Shown here one piece after another: positions 56,505-64,000 of a DNA stretch of 64,000 bases. The translations under genes and the position numbers were made by a program. The notes under the pieces were generated by a model. The model did not search any database. It worked only from the letters and a program-made list of their open reading frames with translations, and had not been told where the DNA came from. Origin of the DNA: Haladaptatus sp. DYF46 (GTDB lineage: Archaea > Halobacteriota > Halobacteria > Halobacteriales > Haladaptataceae); contig NZ_JAJFAY010000004.1 in assembly GCF_021083305.1 (NCBI RefSeq), positions 62,001-126,000 on the forward strand, given 5' to 3'. Each line of letters opens with the position of its first letter. Within the stretch, counting starts at the first letter, position 1.

Positions 56505-57532
56505 GCCTCATCGAAGCACGTGGTCTCGAAAAGCGGTTCTCGACGGGGTCGGGGGTGGCCGCGCGGTTCTTCTCCGACGACGTGGTTCACGCCGTCGATG
56601 GCGTGGATCTCGACATCGGGAGCGGCCAAACCATGGGGCTCGTCGGCGAATCCGGGTGTGGCAAGAGCACGCTCGGAAACCTCCTGTTGCGCATCCACGA
56701 TCCGACGGCCGGCACTGTTCGATTCGATGGGACCGAGATAACCGGACTGAGTGACCGTGAACTCGGACCATACCGCAGTAAAATGCAGATCGTGTTTCAG
56801 AACCCACGGAACAGCCTCAACCCCAAACACACCGTCGGGAAGATTCTCCGTAAGGCGATACGGTTCCACGACGTCGCCTCCGGCGCGGATGCAGCGTCGC
56901 TGGCCGAACGGTGCCTCGAAGACGTCGGCCTGCGGCCGGAACACACCGACCGCTATCCGCACGAATTTTCCGGCGGACAACAGCAACGCATCGCGATCGC
57001 GCGGGCGCTCTCGGTGAAACCCGAGTTCATCGTCCTCGACGAACCGGTCTCGGCGCTGGACGTGAGCGTGCAGTCCAAGATTCTCGGACTCATCGACGAT
57101 CTGAAAGCCGAGTACGATCTGACGCTGCTGTTTATCACTCACGACCTGAACGTCGTCCGCCGGGTCTGTGACGAGGTATCGGTAATGTACCTCGGGGAAA
57201 TCGTAGAGAACGCGCTCACGACGGAGCTGTTCGACGACCCGTACCACCCGTACACGCAGGCACTCTTCGACTCCATCACGCTCCCCGAACCGGGCGAACT
57301 CGATCGGGGAGGTGGCATTCAGGGTGAAATCCCTTCCCCCATCGATCCTCCGTCCGGCTGTCGCTTTCGAACCCGATGTCCGATGGCGATGCCGGAGTGC
57401 GAGGAGGTCAATCCGGAACTCGTGGAACGGGAGCGCGGGGCGACTGACGGAGCACGCCACACCGCCTGCCATCTCTACGATACCGCCGAGGACGGGCCGG
57501 ACGAGAAAAGAGCGGTAGATCGACTGGGATAG
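56501..57532 (+). CDS. ABC peptide transporter ATP-binding protein, DppF type
   Basis: 343 residues. Walker A GESGCGKS, Q-loop IVFQNPRNSLNPKHTVG, signature FSGGQQQRIAIARAL, Walker B FIVLDEPVSALD, switch FITHDLN; C-terminal CRFRTRCPMAMPEC. ATGA overlap with the DppD-type gene. Last gene of the importer operon. Confidence 0.92.
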   Translation: MSLIEARGLEKRFSTGSGVAARFFSDDVVHAVDGVDLDIGSGQTMGLVGESGCGKSTLGNLLLRIHDPTAGTVRFDGTEITGLSDRELGPYRSKMQIVFQNPRNSLNPKHTVGKILRKAIRFHDVASGADAASLAERCLEDVGLRPEHTDRYPHEFSGGQQQRIAIARALSVKPEFIVLDEPVSALDVSVQSKILGLIDDLKAEYDLTLLFITHDLNVVRRVCDEVSVMYLGEIVENALTTELFDDPYHPYTQALFDSITLPEPGELDRGGGIQGEIPSPIDPPSGCRFRTRCPMAMPECEEVNPELVERERGATDGARHTACHLYDTAEDGPDEKRAVDRLG

Positions 57533-57752
57533 CGGTGGGCGAGGGGCGTTATCCCGGCGGGCAAAGCGCTGCACCGATTTCGACCTCGTATCTGTTTTTG
57601 AACACCCGATGGCGTCACCGACGCGGGTAGCCGTTCTCCGCAAACTCCACATCGATCGGCCGCTCCGTCGGCTGAGGCGGGCGATTTCTGCCGCAGAATC
57701 GAGGGAAATTTTCTCACCCGACTTTCCACGCTTCGCCAAAAAATCTCCCGTC

Positions 57753-59135
57753 TCACTCTTTGACGAGTCGGTTTCGATCGAAGAAGCAGGTCACGTCGTC
57801 GCCGTCGAGTTCGAACCGAACGGGATGGCGCATCCCCGGCGCAGCGACGCTCGAACATTCCAGCAGGTCCTCCTCTATCGTCTCGGGCTTGAGGTAGAGC
57901 TCCACCCCGCCCACGCTCGATTGTTGTGAGAACTTCAGCATGCCGTCGTTGCGCTCGACGCTCGCGGTGCCGATGTCGCGGTACGTCTCGTAGGAGCCAC
58001 AGACCGAATCGAGCGCGTCGGTCAACCGATAGTACGGGACCGACTCGGTGGGGTCGGTCCCCTGCAGGATGGAGAGAAGCGCCGGTCCGACCAGCAACGG
58101 GTGGGCTTCGGGGGTGGTGGTACAACCGATGGCGAGGCCGACTTCCGCGTCTTCGAGGTAGCCGAACCAGAAGTTCGATACGGATATCGAGCCGCCGTGA
58201 CCGACGAGCGTGTCGTCGAGGAACGACTCGGTCATCATGCCGTAGCCGTACCGAAGTTTGCTGTCATCGAGGTAGGTGGCGAACTCCCCCTCGGGTGTCG
58301 TCATCTCGTCGATACTCGACTCGGGGAGCACCGACGCGCCGTCGAGGGTGCCGCCGTTCAGGTACATTCGCACGTACTCGCTCATCTCCCGAACGGAACT
58401 GACCATTCCGCCCGGCGCGTGTAGCAATGGGTCGAACGGGAAGTCGGACGGGGTCGAGCTCCCTTCCGGCTTGATGTACGGCGTCATCCGATCCTCTTCG
58501 CCCTCGAACTCCTCGCGGTCGAACGTCGAACGGTCCATCCCAAGTGGGGCGAGAATCCGCTCGTTCACGTACTCCGCGTAGGTATCCCCCGTCACTGCCT
58601 CCACTATCTCGCCGAGCATCGTGTACCCGGAGTTGTAGTAGAAGAACGTCTCGCGGTCGGTCACCCGCCGGTCGGCCGACGCCTGTACGTGACGCCGGAA
58701 ATCGTCCTTGCTGGAGAGGGGCACTTCGACGTGACCGATTCCGAGCGACCGGGTGATAAGCGGCGCGGCGGATCCGTCGCTCGGCATCCCCGAGGTGTGG
58801 GTGAGTAGTTCACGGATCGTAATCGGTTCACCCGGCACGTCGTCGAGGTGGGGGATGTACTCGGAGACGGGATCTTCGATGGACAGATCGCCGGCCTCGG
58901 CGAGTTGCAGGACGGCGATGGCGGTGAAAGATTTGGTGCTGGAGCCGATACCGAACAGGGTATCGGGCGTCGCGGGCACGTTCCGTTCGAGGTTCCGAGC
59001 GCCGAACCCTTCGGCGTAGAGCGTTCCCTCCGGATTGACGATGGCGACGGCCGCACTCGGGATGCGCTCGTCGCTCATCCAGTCAGCAACGAACGTTTCG
59101 ATTTCGGATCGCGTGGATTCTGCAAGCGTATCCAT
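57753..59135 (-). CDS. serine beta-lactamase-family hydrolase, copy 1
   Basis: 460 residues from ATG 59135. Class C/PBP-like fold: SxxK as S65-S-T-K68 in FGIGSSTKSF, YxN as Y166-Y-N168, and HGG in LVGHGGS. C-terminal lipocalin-like extension (about 360-460). No signal peptide. Tandem paralog of the next gene, convergent with the peptide importer. Such enzymes include D-aminopeptidases, esterases and D-stereospecific amidases; the neighbourhood suggests cleavage of imported peptides. Confidence 0.87.
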   Translation of the reverse strand: MDTLAESTRSEIETFVADWMSDERIPSAAVAIVNPEGTLYAEGFGARNLERNVPATPDTLFGIGSSTKSFTAIAVLQLAEAGDLSIEDPVSEYIPHLDDVPGEPITIRELLTHTSGMPSDGSAAPLITRSLGIGHVEVPLSSKDDFRRHVQASADRRVTDRETFFYYNSGYTMLGEIVEAVTGDTYAEYVNERILAPLGMDRSTFDREEFEGEEDRMTPYIKPEGSSTPSDFPFDPLLHAPGGMVSSVREMSEYVRMYLNGGTLDGASVLPESSIDEMTTPEGEFATYLDDSKLRYGYGMMTESFLDDTLVGHGGSISVSNFWFGYLEDAEVGLAIGCTTTPEAHPLLVGPALLSILQGTDPTESVPYYRLTDALDSVCGSYETYRDIGTASVERNDGMLKFSQQSSVGGVELYLKPETIEEDLLECSSVAAPGMRHPVRFELDGDDVTCFFDRNRLVKE

Positions 59136-59227
59136 ACGGAGAACTTGAAAAGAGAACCACAAGTAGCAACTACCTTCCATGGGCGGGAAGCTCCCCACGG
59201 AAAGAGGGGTCCCGATCCCGTCTCGGC

Positions 59228-60610
59228 TCACTCCTTGACGAATCGGGAGCCCGCAAAGAAGCAGGTCACGTCGTCGCCGTCGAGTTCGAACCGTACCGTG
59301 TAGCGCCGTCCGGAGCCGAGGACCGTCGAACACAGCAGCAAATCGTCCTCCAGCGTCACCGGTGTGAGACTGAGCGCTTGCTCCCCGAACTCCGTGTTCT
59401 GTGTGAATTCGAGCGTGCCGCCGTCGCGCTCGACGATCGCGGACCCGATGTCGCGGTACGTCTCGTAGGAGCCACAGACCGAATCGAGCGCGTCGGTCAA
59501 CCGATAGTGCGGGACCGCATTCGTGGGATCGGCGTCCCGAAGGAGGGCGAGAACGGCCGCACCGACATCGTCAAGGAGCGTCTCCGGCGACGTGGTACAA
59601 CCGATGGCAACGCCGATTTTCGCGTCTTCGAGGTAGCCGAACCAGAACTTCGACACCACGATCGAACCGCCATGGCCGACGAGCGTATCGTCGAGGAACG
59701 GCTCAGTCGTGAGCCCGTACCCGTACTCCACCGTCCGGTCGTCGATGTATACGTCCGACTCCGTGACCCCCGTCCGCATCTCGTCGACCCCGGATTTCGA
59801 GAGCACCGACGCGCCGTCGAGGGTGCCGCCGTTCAGGTACATTCGCACGTATTCGCCCATCTCCCGGACGGAACTGATCAACCCTCCCGGTGCGTGGATC
59901 AGCGAATCGAACGGGAACCCCGCTTCCGTGGAGTTTCCCTCCGGCTTGATGTACGGCGTCATCCGATCCTCTTCGCCCTCGAATTCCTCGCGGTCGAACG
60001 TCGAACGGTCCATCCCGAGTGGGGCGAGAATCCGATCGCTCACGTACTCCGCGTAGGACTGACCGGTTACCTCCTCGATTATTTCCCCAAGCATCGTATA
60101 GCCGGAGTTGTAGTAGAAGTACGTCTCGCGGTCGGTCACCCGCCGGTCGGCCGACGCCTGTACGTGACGCCGGAAATCGTCCTTGCTGGAGAGGGGCACT
60201 TCGACGTGACCGATTCCGAGCGACCGGGTGCTAAGCGGAACTTCGGCTCCGTCGCTCGGCATCCCCGAGGTGTGGGTGAGCAGCGCGTGGATCGTAATCG
60301 GTTCACCCGGCACGTCGTCGAGGTGAGGGATGTACTCGGAGATGGGGTCCTCGACGGACAGTTCGCCGGCCTCGACGAGTTGCATGATGGCCATGGCGGT
60401 GAAGGACTTCGTACAGGAACCGATACCGAACAGGGTATCGGGTGTCGCGGGCACGTTCCGTTCGAGGTTCCGAGCGCCGAACCCTTCGGCGTAGAGCGTT
60501 CCCTTCGGGTCGACCACTGAAATCGCCGCACCGGGGATGCGCTCGTCGCTCAGCCAGTCAGCGACAAACGATTCGATTTCGGAACGCCTCGGTTTCGCGA
60601 GCGTTTCCAT
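59228..60610 (-). CDS. serine beta-lactamase-family hydrolase, copy 2
   Basis: 460 residues, same length as copy 1 and alignable end to end. SxxK as S65-C-T-K68 in FGIGSCTKSF, YYN in YFYYNSGY, and GHGGS. A 110-base block (60121-60230) is identical to 58646-58755 in copy 1 while flanking parts differ, notably near the C-terminus. Promoter-proximal sequence (CCATGGACGGG and CTACTTG on the minus strand) is also shared. A duplicate whose specificity has probably diverged. Confidence 0.87.
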   Translation of the reverse strand: METLAKPRRSEIESFVADWLSDERIPGAAISVVDPKGTLYAEGFGARNLERNVPATPDTLFGIGSCTKSFTAMAIMQLVEAGELSVEDPISEYIPHLDDVPGEPITIHALLTHTSGMPSDGAEVPLSTRSLGIGHVEVPLSSKDDFRRHVQASADRRVTDRETYFYYNSGYTMLGEIIEEVTGQSYAEYVSDRILAPLGMDRSTFDREEFEGEEDRMTPYIKPEGNSTEAGFPFDSLIHAPGGLISSVREMGEYVRMYLNGGTLDGASVLSKSGVDEMRTGVTESDVYIDDRTVEYGYGLTTEPFLDDTLVGHGGSIVVSKFWFGYLEDAKIGVAIGCTTSPETLLDDVGAAVLALLRDADPTNAVPHYRLTDALDSVCGSYETYRDIGSAIVERDGGTLEFTQNTEFGEQALSLTPVTLEDDLLLCSTVLGSGRRYTVRFELDGDDVTCFFAGSRFVKE

Positions 60611-60852
60611 GGTGTCTCCTGCGAAAGGGTCCGCAAGTAGTGACGGCCTCCCATGGACGGGTGGACGTATATCTCGGTGCTCGGAGCGGGAAATATGGGC
60701 GAAATCGGGACGGTGAACCCGTCGCCCAGCGACATCGTCTTCGCCGGATTCTGCGCTACCCGTAACGCGATAGAGCGACAGTTTAGGGCCGGTTGGAGTG
60801 GGAAATCCACCCTATCGAAACAATCAATAGTGGTGATTCGAAACGACGTGAC

Positions 60853-61578
60853 ATGAGTGAGAATATCAAACAAAGTACGGGGGAGACGTTCCGGACTTCC
60901 CAGATCTCCCTCCGTATCTGGCACCCCAAGTGCTGGACGCTTCTGGTCACGGAGAACGCCGATGCCGGTCTCATCGGCCACGGCGTCTACGAACACGACG
61001 GGGTGCTGGAAGCGAGGATGACGGCATACGGGGATACGACCGACGCTATCGACGAACTCGTCGAGAACATCCGCGAGTCGAGTCTGACTCTGGAGGTCAA
61101 AGTCATCAACGAGTATTTCGGGTCGAAGTTCCGGACCACCACCGCCGGCAACGCCACCGAAGAACTGCTCGTCGAGTACGAACCTCGATACAGCATCCAC
61201 GACGCCCTGATATCCCGGGGGTTCGTCCCCGAGGAGAAGATACGCGTCCACGACGGTTACGAGTACTGGACCGTTAACGTGGACGCTCCGCGCTCGGAGA
61301 TTCACTCCCGCCTCGACGAAGTTCGCCGCCAGATGGACGCCGACATCACCGTCGAGGGAATGAAGTCCGCACACACGAGTACCGTACAGGCGACGCCATC
61401 TGCGCAACTGTCCGAGCGACAGCGGGAGATATTCGAGTTCGCCCAACGGGAGGGATACTACACCTGGCCCCGAGAAACCTCCGCCAGCGCGCTCGCCGCC
61501 CGGATTGGCGTCTCGAAGACCACGTTTCTCGAACACCTCCGTAAGGCCGAAGCGAAGATTCTCGGGCAGACGAACTGA
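60853..61578 (+). CDS. bat-type helix-turn-helix regulator
   Basis: 241 residues from ATG 60853. N-terminal sensor-like region without cysteine motifs or P-loop, and a C-terminal HTH_10 (LSERQREIFEFAQREGYYTWPRETSASALAARIGVSKTTFLEHLRKAEAKIL in parts, 190-238). It is divergent from the hydrolase pair, and upstream of the epimerase. Likely local regulator of the peptide-use genes. Confidence 0.85.
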   Translation: MSENIKQSTGETFRTSQISLRIWHPKCWTLLVTENADAGLIGHGVYEHDGVLEARMTAYGDTTDAIDELVENIRESSLTLEVKVINEYFGSKFRTTTAGNATEELLVEYEPRYSIHDALISRGFVPEEKIRVHDGYEYWTVNVDAPRSEIHSRLDEVRRQMDADITVEGMKSAHTSTVQATPSAQLSERQREIFEFAQREGYYTWPRETSASALAARIGVSKTTFLEHLRKAEAKILGQTN

Positions 61579-61981
61579 CATCGGGTTCGAGTATCGAACG
61601 GTCAAACGCCGTTCCGGAGGGGTAGACCGCCGTTCATGTGAGGTTCTCGTTTTATCGAGAGCAAGCCGAACCGTCGATCATGACGAACGAGACCGTTCTC
61701 CTTGGAGGGTTCGATCACGAAACCAATACGTTCGTGGACGGAGACGGCGATGGTACCTGCTATGGGAGGTTGTGGGATTTTAGATGGAACTCGCCATGAG
61801 TCGGTATGAGCCTTCACGAACCGTTTGGCGCTTCCGCCACCGCCGTCGTACTCGCGGACGAGGAGTTCGGTGAGACCGGCGGGAAGACGCGGAAACGACC
61901 GGGAGACCCCCTCCGACCGTGGGAAACCGCTCGGAATAGACCTCGAACCGGAACGGATCACGACGTATCGGGAGAGTACAG
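61579..61981. other. gap with remnants of two genes
   Basis: No intact gene. Two short frames (61680-61799, 61806-61985) look like truncated N-termini of an M81-type metallopeptidase and a DUF1611 protein; see separate entries. Confidence 0.4.
61680..61799 (+). pseudogene. M81 (MlrC-like) metallopeptidase N-terminal remnant
   Basis: 39 codons: VLLGGFDHETNTFV matches the start of M81 peptidases (GGFxHETNTF), then unrelated sequence to a TGA. The rest of a roughly 500-residue protein is absent. Confidence 0.5.
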
Positions 61982-61985
61982 ATGA
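61806..61985 (+). pseudogene. DUF1611-like remnant fused to epimerase start
   Basis: 59 codons: ATAVVLADEEFGETGGKT resembles the N-terminus of DUF1611 proteins, which often accompany dipeptide epimerases. It then runs into unrelated codons and stops by ATGA overlap with the epimerase. Probably an internal deletion left only the ends of the gene. Confidence 0.4.
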
Positions 61986-63040
61986 GTCGGATCGTCGACA
62001 TCACGGCGCAACCGCTCGACCTCCCGCTGACCGAACCGTTCGAGATTTCGCTGGGCGTCCAGCACGAGGCGGCGAACGTCCTCGTGACGGTCGAAACCGA
62101 GTCCGGCGTCGTCGGGTACGGTGAGGGTGCACCAGTCCCCCCCGTCACCGGGGAGACGCGCGAGGCGGCGCTCGCGACTGCACGCGCCGCGGCGGCGGTG
62201 GTCGAGGGTCGGCCGGTCGGTGACTACCGCCGCCTCGTCGAAGCGCTTCGGAGCACGTTTCCAGGAGCGGTGTCTGCCAACTTCGCGGTCGAAACGGCCG
62301 TGCTCGACGCGTTCTGCCGCGAACGCGATATCGTACTCTCGGAACTGTTCGGCGGGATGCCTGCACCGGTCGAGACCGACATAACGGTTCCAATCGACTC
62401 CGTCGAAGGGACCGTACGCCGTGCCGAGGAAGCGGTCGAATCGGGATTCGACCACCTCAAAATCAAGACCGGGAACGACGTGCACGAGGACGTCGAGCGC
62501 GTCGTCGCCGTTCGAGAGGTCGCCGAGGATGCGGCGATCAAAGTGGATGCGAACCAGGGGTGGACGCCGAAGGAGACCCGAACCTTCGCGAATGCCGTCG
62601 CCGACGACGGTATCGAACTCGAACTCATCGAACAACCGGTCGCCGCCGCCGACGTTCGGGGGATGGCCGACGTGCGCCGACACGTCGACGTGCCCATCGC
62701 CGCCGACGAGGCGGTGTTCACCCCTGCGGACGCCGTGCGAATCGTCGAGGCCGGGGCTGCGGACATCATAAACGCCAAACTCGGCAAGTCCGGGCCGCTG
62801 GCGGTCGCGGACATCGTGGCGATCGCACGCGGTGCGAATCTCGACTGCATGATCGGCTGTATGCTCGAAAGTTCGATCGGCACCCACACCGGTGCACACG
62901 TGGTGGCCGGGACGGGTGCGTTCTCGTACGTCGACTTGGACAGCAATCGTCTGCTCGCCGAAGACGTCGTTGCCTCCGGCGACGGGCCGATTCACGAGAT
63001 CACCGGTCCCGGACACGGTGTCACACCGAGTGACGTGTAA
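61982..63040 (+). CDS. dipeptide epimerase (enolase superfamily)
   Basis: 352 residues. Muconate lactonising/L-Ala-D/L-Glu epimerase subgroup: KIK (K160, K162), metal ligands D189 in VDANQGW, E217 in LIEQPV and D242 in ADEAVF, and K266 in NAKLGKSG as the second catalytic lysine. It flips the stereochemistry of one residue in a dipeptide. With the peptide importer and D-peptidase-like hydrolases upstream it suggests use of D-residue-containing peptides. Confidence 0.87.
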   Translation: MSRIVDITAQPLDLPLTEPFEISLGVQHEAANVLVTVETESGVVGYGEGAPVPPVTGETREAALATARAAAAVVEGRPVGDYRRLVEALRSTFPGAVSANFAVETAVLDAFCRERDIVLSELFGGMPAPVETDITVPIDSVEGTVRRAEEAVESGFDHLKIKTGNDVHEDVERVVAVREVAEDAAIKVDANQGWTPKETRTFANAVADDGIELELIEQPVAAADVRGMADVRRHVDVPIAADEAVFTPADAVRIVEAGAADIINAKLGKSGPLAVADIVAIARGANLDCMIGCMLESSIGTHTGAHVVAGTGAFSYVDLDSNRLLAEDVVASGDGPIHEITGPGHGVTPSDV

Positions 63041-63295
63041 AACCGGTTGGAGGGAGGCGACTCGTTCGCGCGTCCACGACACGGACGCCGAGGGCAGGGA
63101 TAGTTCGAGCCGCTACGACCTCGTCATCTCCCTACTCTCGAAAGGACCGACCGCCGATTGACGGACGACTTCCGATTTAGGAACGGTGGGGACGACAGTG
63201 AACCCGTAACGACGGCAAACACGTTCCGTTCCGTCGCACAGTTCTGCCCGAACCGGAACTCGACGTGGGAGACCGAGAGCGATTACACGATACTG

Positions 63296-64000
63296 TCAGT
63301 CCGTGCCGAGCGCGTCCGCGAGATCATCGCCGACGTCGGCGATGGCTTCGCGGGCTCGGTCCACGCCTCGAAACGTCACGAAACCGTGGACCATGTCCTC
63401 GTAGTTCTCGTAGCGGGTGGGAACGCCGTCGTGGACGAGCTGTTCGGCGTATCGCTTCCCGCCGTCTCGGAGCGGGTCGTATCCGGCGGTGACGACGGTC
63501 GCCGGCGCGATACCGGAGACGTCGGCGGCGTTCGTCGGGTCGGCGTACGGGTTCCGCTCGTGGATCTCGCTCGCGTAATAACAGCGGTCGTACCACTCCA
63601 TGTTGGCTTTGCTGAGGACGATACCCGCGTGTTCTCGTACGGACCGCTGGTCCTCCTCGACGCCGACGGCGGGGTAGATGGGCGCCTGATAGGAGACTTC
63701 GGGGACAGCGTGATTCGGTGAGTCACCGGCCGCCGTCCCGTCGCCACCGGAAGCGGATCCGTCGCGTTCGGCGGCCATGAGGGCGACGACGGCCGCGAGG
63801 TTCCCGCCCGCGGAGTCGCCCGCGACCGCGATGTCTCCATTCCCATCGACGGCGTCCGGATTCGCAGCCGCCCACTCGACGGCGGCGTACGCGTCCTCGA
63901 CCGCCGCGGGAAAGGGGTGTTCCGGAGCGAGTCGGTAGTCGACCGAGAGGACGGCACAGCCGCTCTCCCGGCTGAGGTGACGGCAGAGCCAATCGTGCGT
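63296..64000 (-). CDS. alpha/beta hydrolase (HSL-like esterase), 5' end outside window
   Basis: Frame open to the window edge. Visible parts: SVDYRLAPEHPFPAAVEDAYAA, nucleophile GDSAGGNLAA, Asp in GYDPLRD and His in VHGFVTF. This is the hormone-sensitive lipase-type (family IV) layout; the HGGG loop should lie just beyond the edge. It lies 255 bases from the convergently arranged epimerase; nothing is seen in that gap. Confidence 0.85.
   Translation of the reverse strand, partial: THDWLCRHLSRESGCAVLSVDYRLAPEHPFPAAVEDAYAAVEWAAANPDAVDGNGDIAVAGDSAGGNLAAVVALMAAERDGSASGGDGTAAGDSPNHAVPEVSYQAPIYPAVGVEEDQRSVREHAGIVLSKANMEWYDRCYYASEIHERNPYADPTNAADVSGIAPATVVTAGYDPLRDGGKRYAEQLVHDGVPTRYENYEDMVHGFVTFRGVDRAREAIADVGDDLADALGTD

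Noticed and set aside
63158-63721. Plus-strand open frame near the right edge
   Set aside because: Antisense shadow of the alpha/beta hydrolase, which has GDSAGG and other family motifs.

Overview
The window is a 64 kb piece of a haloarchaeal (class Halobacteria) chromosome or large replicon. The GC-rich, Asp/Glu-rich coding sequence, Tat lipoprotein signals (RRxF..LAGC), Orc1/Cdc6, TrmB, bacterio-opsin-activator HTH, HalOD1, KaiC-like ATPases and a PGF-type C-terminal anchor all fit that class. Several gene families resemble Haladaptatus, but the genus is a guess.

Layout. 0-4.1 kb: end of a MoxR/DUF58-type operon (partial DUF58 protein and a multi-pass membrane protein), a DUF7504-like protein and an HFX_2341-type regulator. 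4.1-5.6 kb: a TnpB-only IS200/IS605 element with a hairpin at each end. 6.1-7.9 kb: a two-domain KaiC-like ATPase split by an in-frame TAG, overlapping a receiver-like protein. 8.1-9.0 kb: a cyclase-family protein and a small membrane protein. 9.1-19.2 kb: a starch/maltodextrin locus with permeases, lipoprotein binding protein, MalK-type ATPase, GH15 glucoamylase, GH13 amylase and a TrmB regulator. One sequence motif recurs in both of its divergent promoter regions. 19.2-23.9 kb: DUF4112, a ferredoxin reductase-like flavoprotein, a ThuA-like protein, a hybrid histidine kinase and a membrane/Zn-ribbon protein.

23.9-32.6 kb looks like replicon-maintenance DNA: about 2 kb of non-coding DNA with nine ORB-like repeats, an AT-rich segment and a 40-bp tandem repeat, then orc1/cdc6, then three more repeats. 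An HtrA protease, a nucleoside phosphorylase, a methyltransferase and thioredoxin follow. Last comes a ParA operon with related degenerate repeats on both sides. 32.6-40.1 kb is ordinary metabolic and surface content (ornithine cyclodeaminase family, FAD oxidoreductase, S9 peptidase, SPW protein, HalOD1, beta-propeller surface protein, a decayed EamA transporter).

40.2-50.2 kb is visibly more AT-rich and reads as an accessory island: HTH regulator and thioredoxin reductase-like protein, methyltransferase, class II amidotransferase, MacB-type ABC exporter, and a lipid-like trio (LPG-synthase-type membrane protein, glycerophosphodiester phosphodiesterase, VTT-domain membrane protein). 50.2-51.8 kb is a patch of gene fragments and small genes. 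51.9-63.0 kb is a peptide-use locus: a complete Dpp/Opp ABC importer, two tandem serine beta-lactamase-family hydrolases, a bat-type regulator and a dipeptide epimerase. Together these suggest uptake and breakdown of peptides that may contain D-residues. The window ends inside an alpha/beta hydrolase gene.
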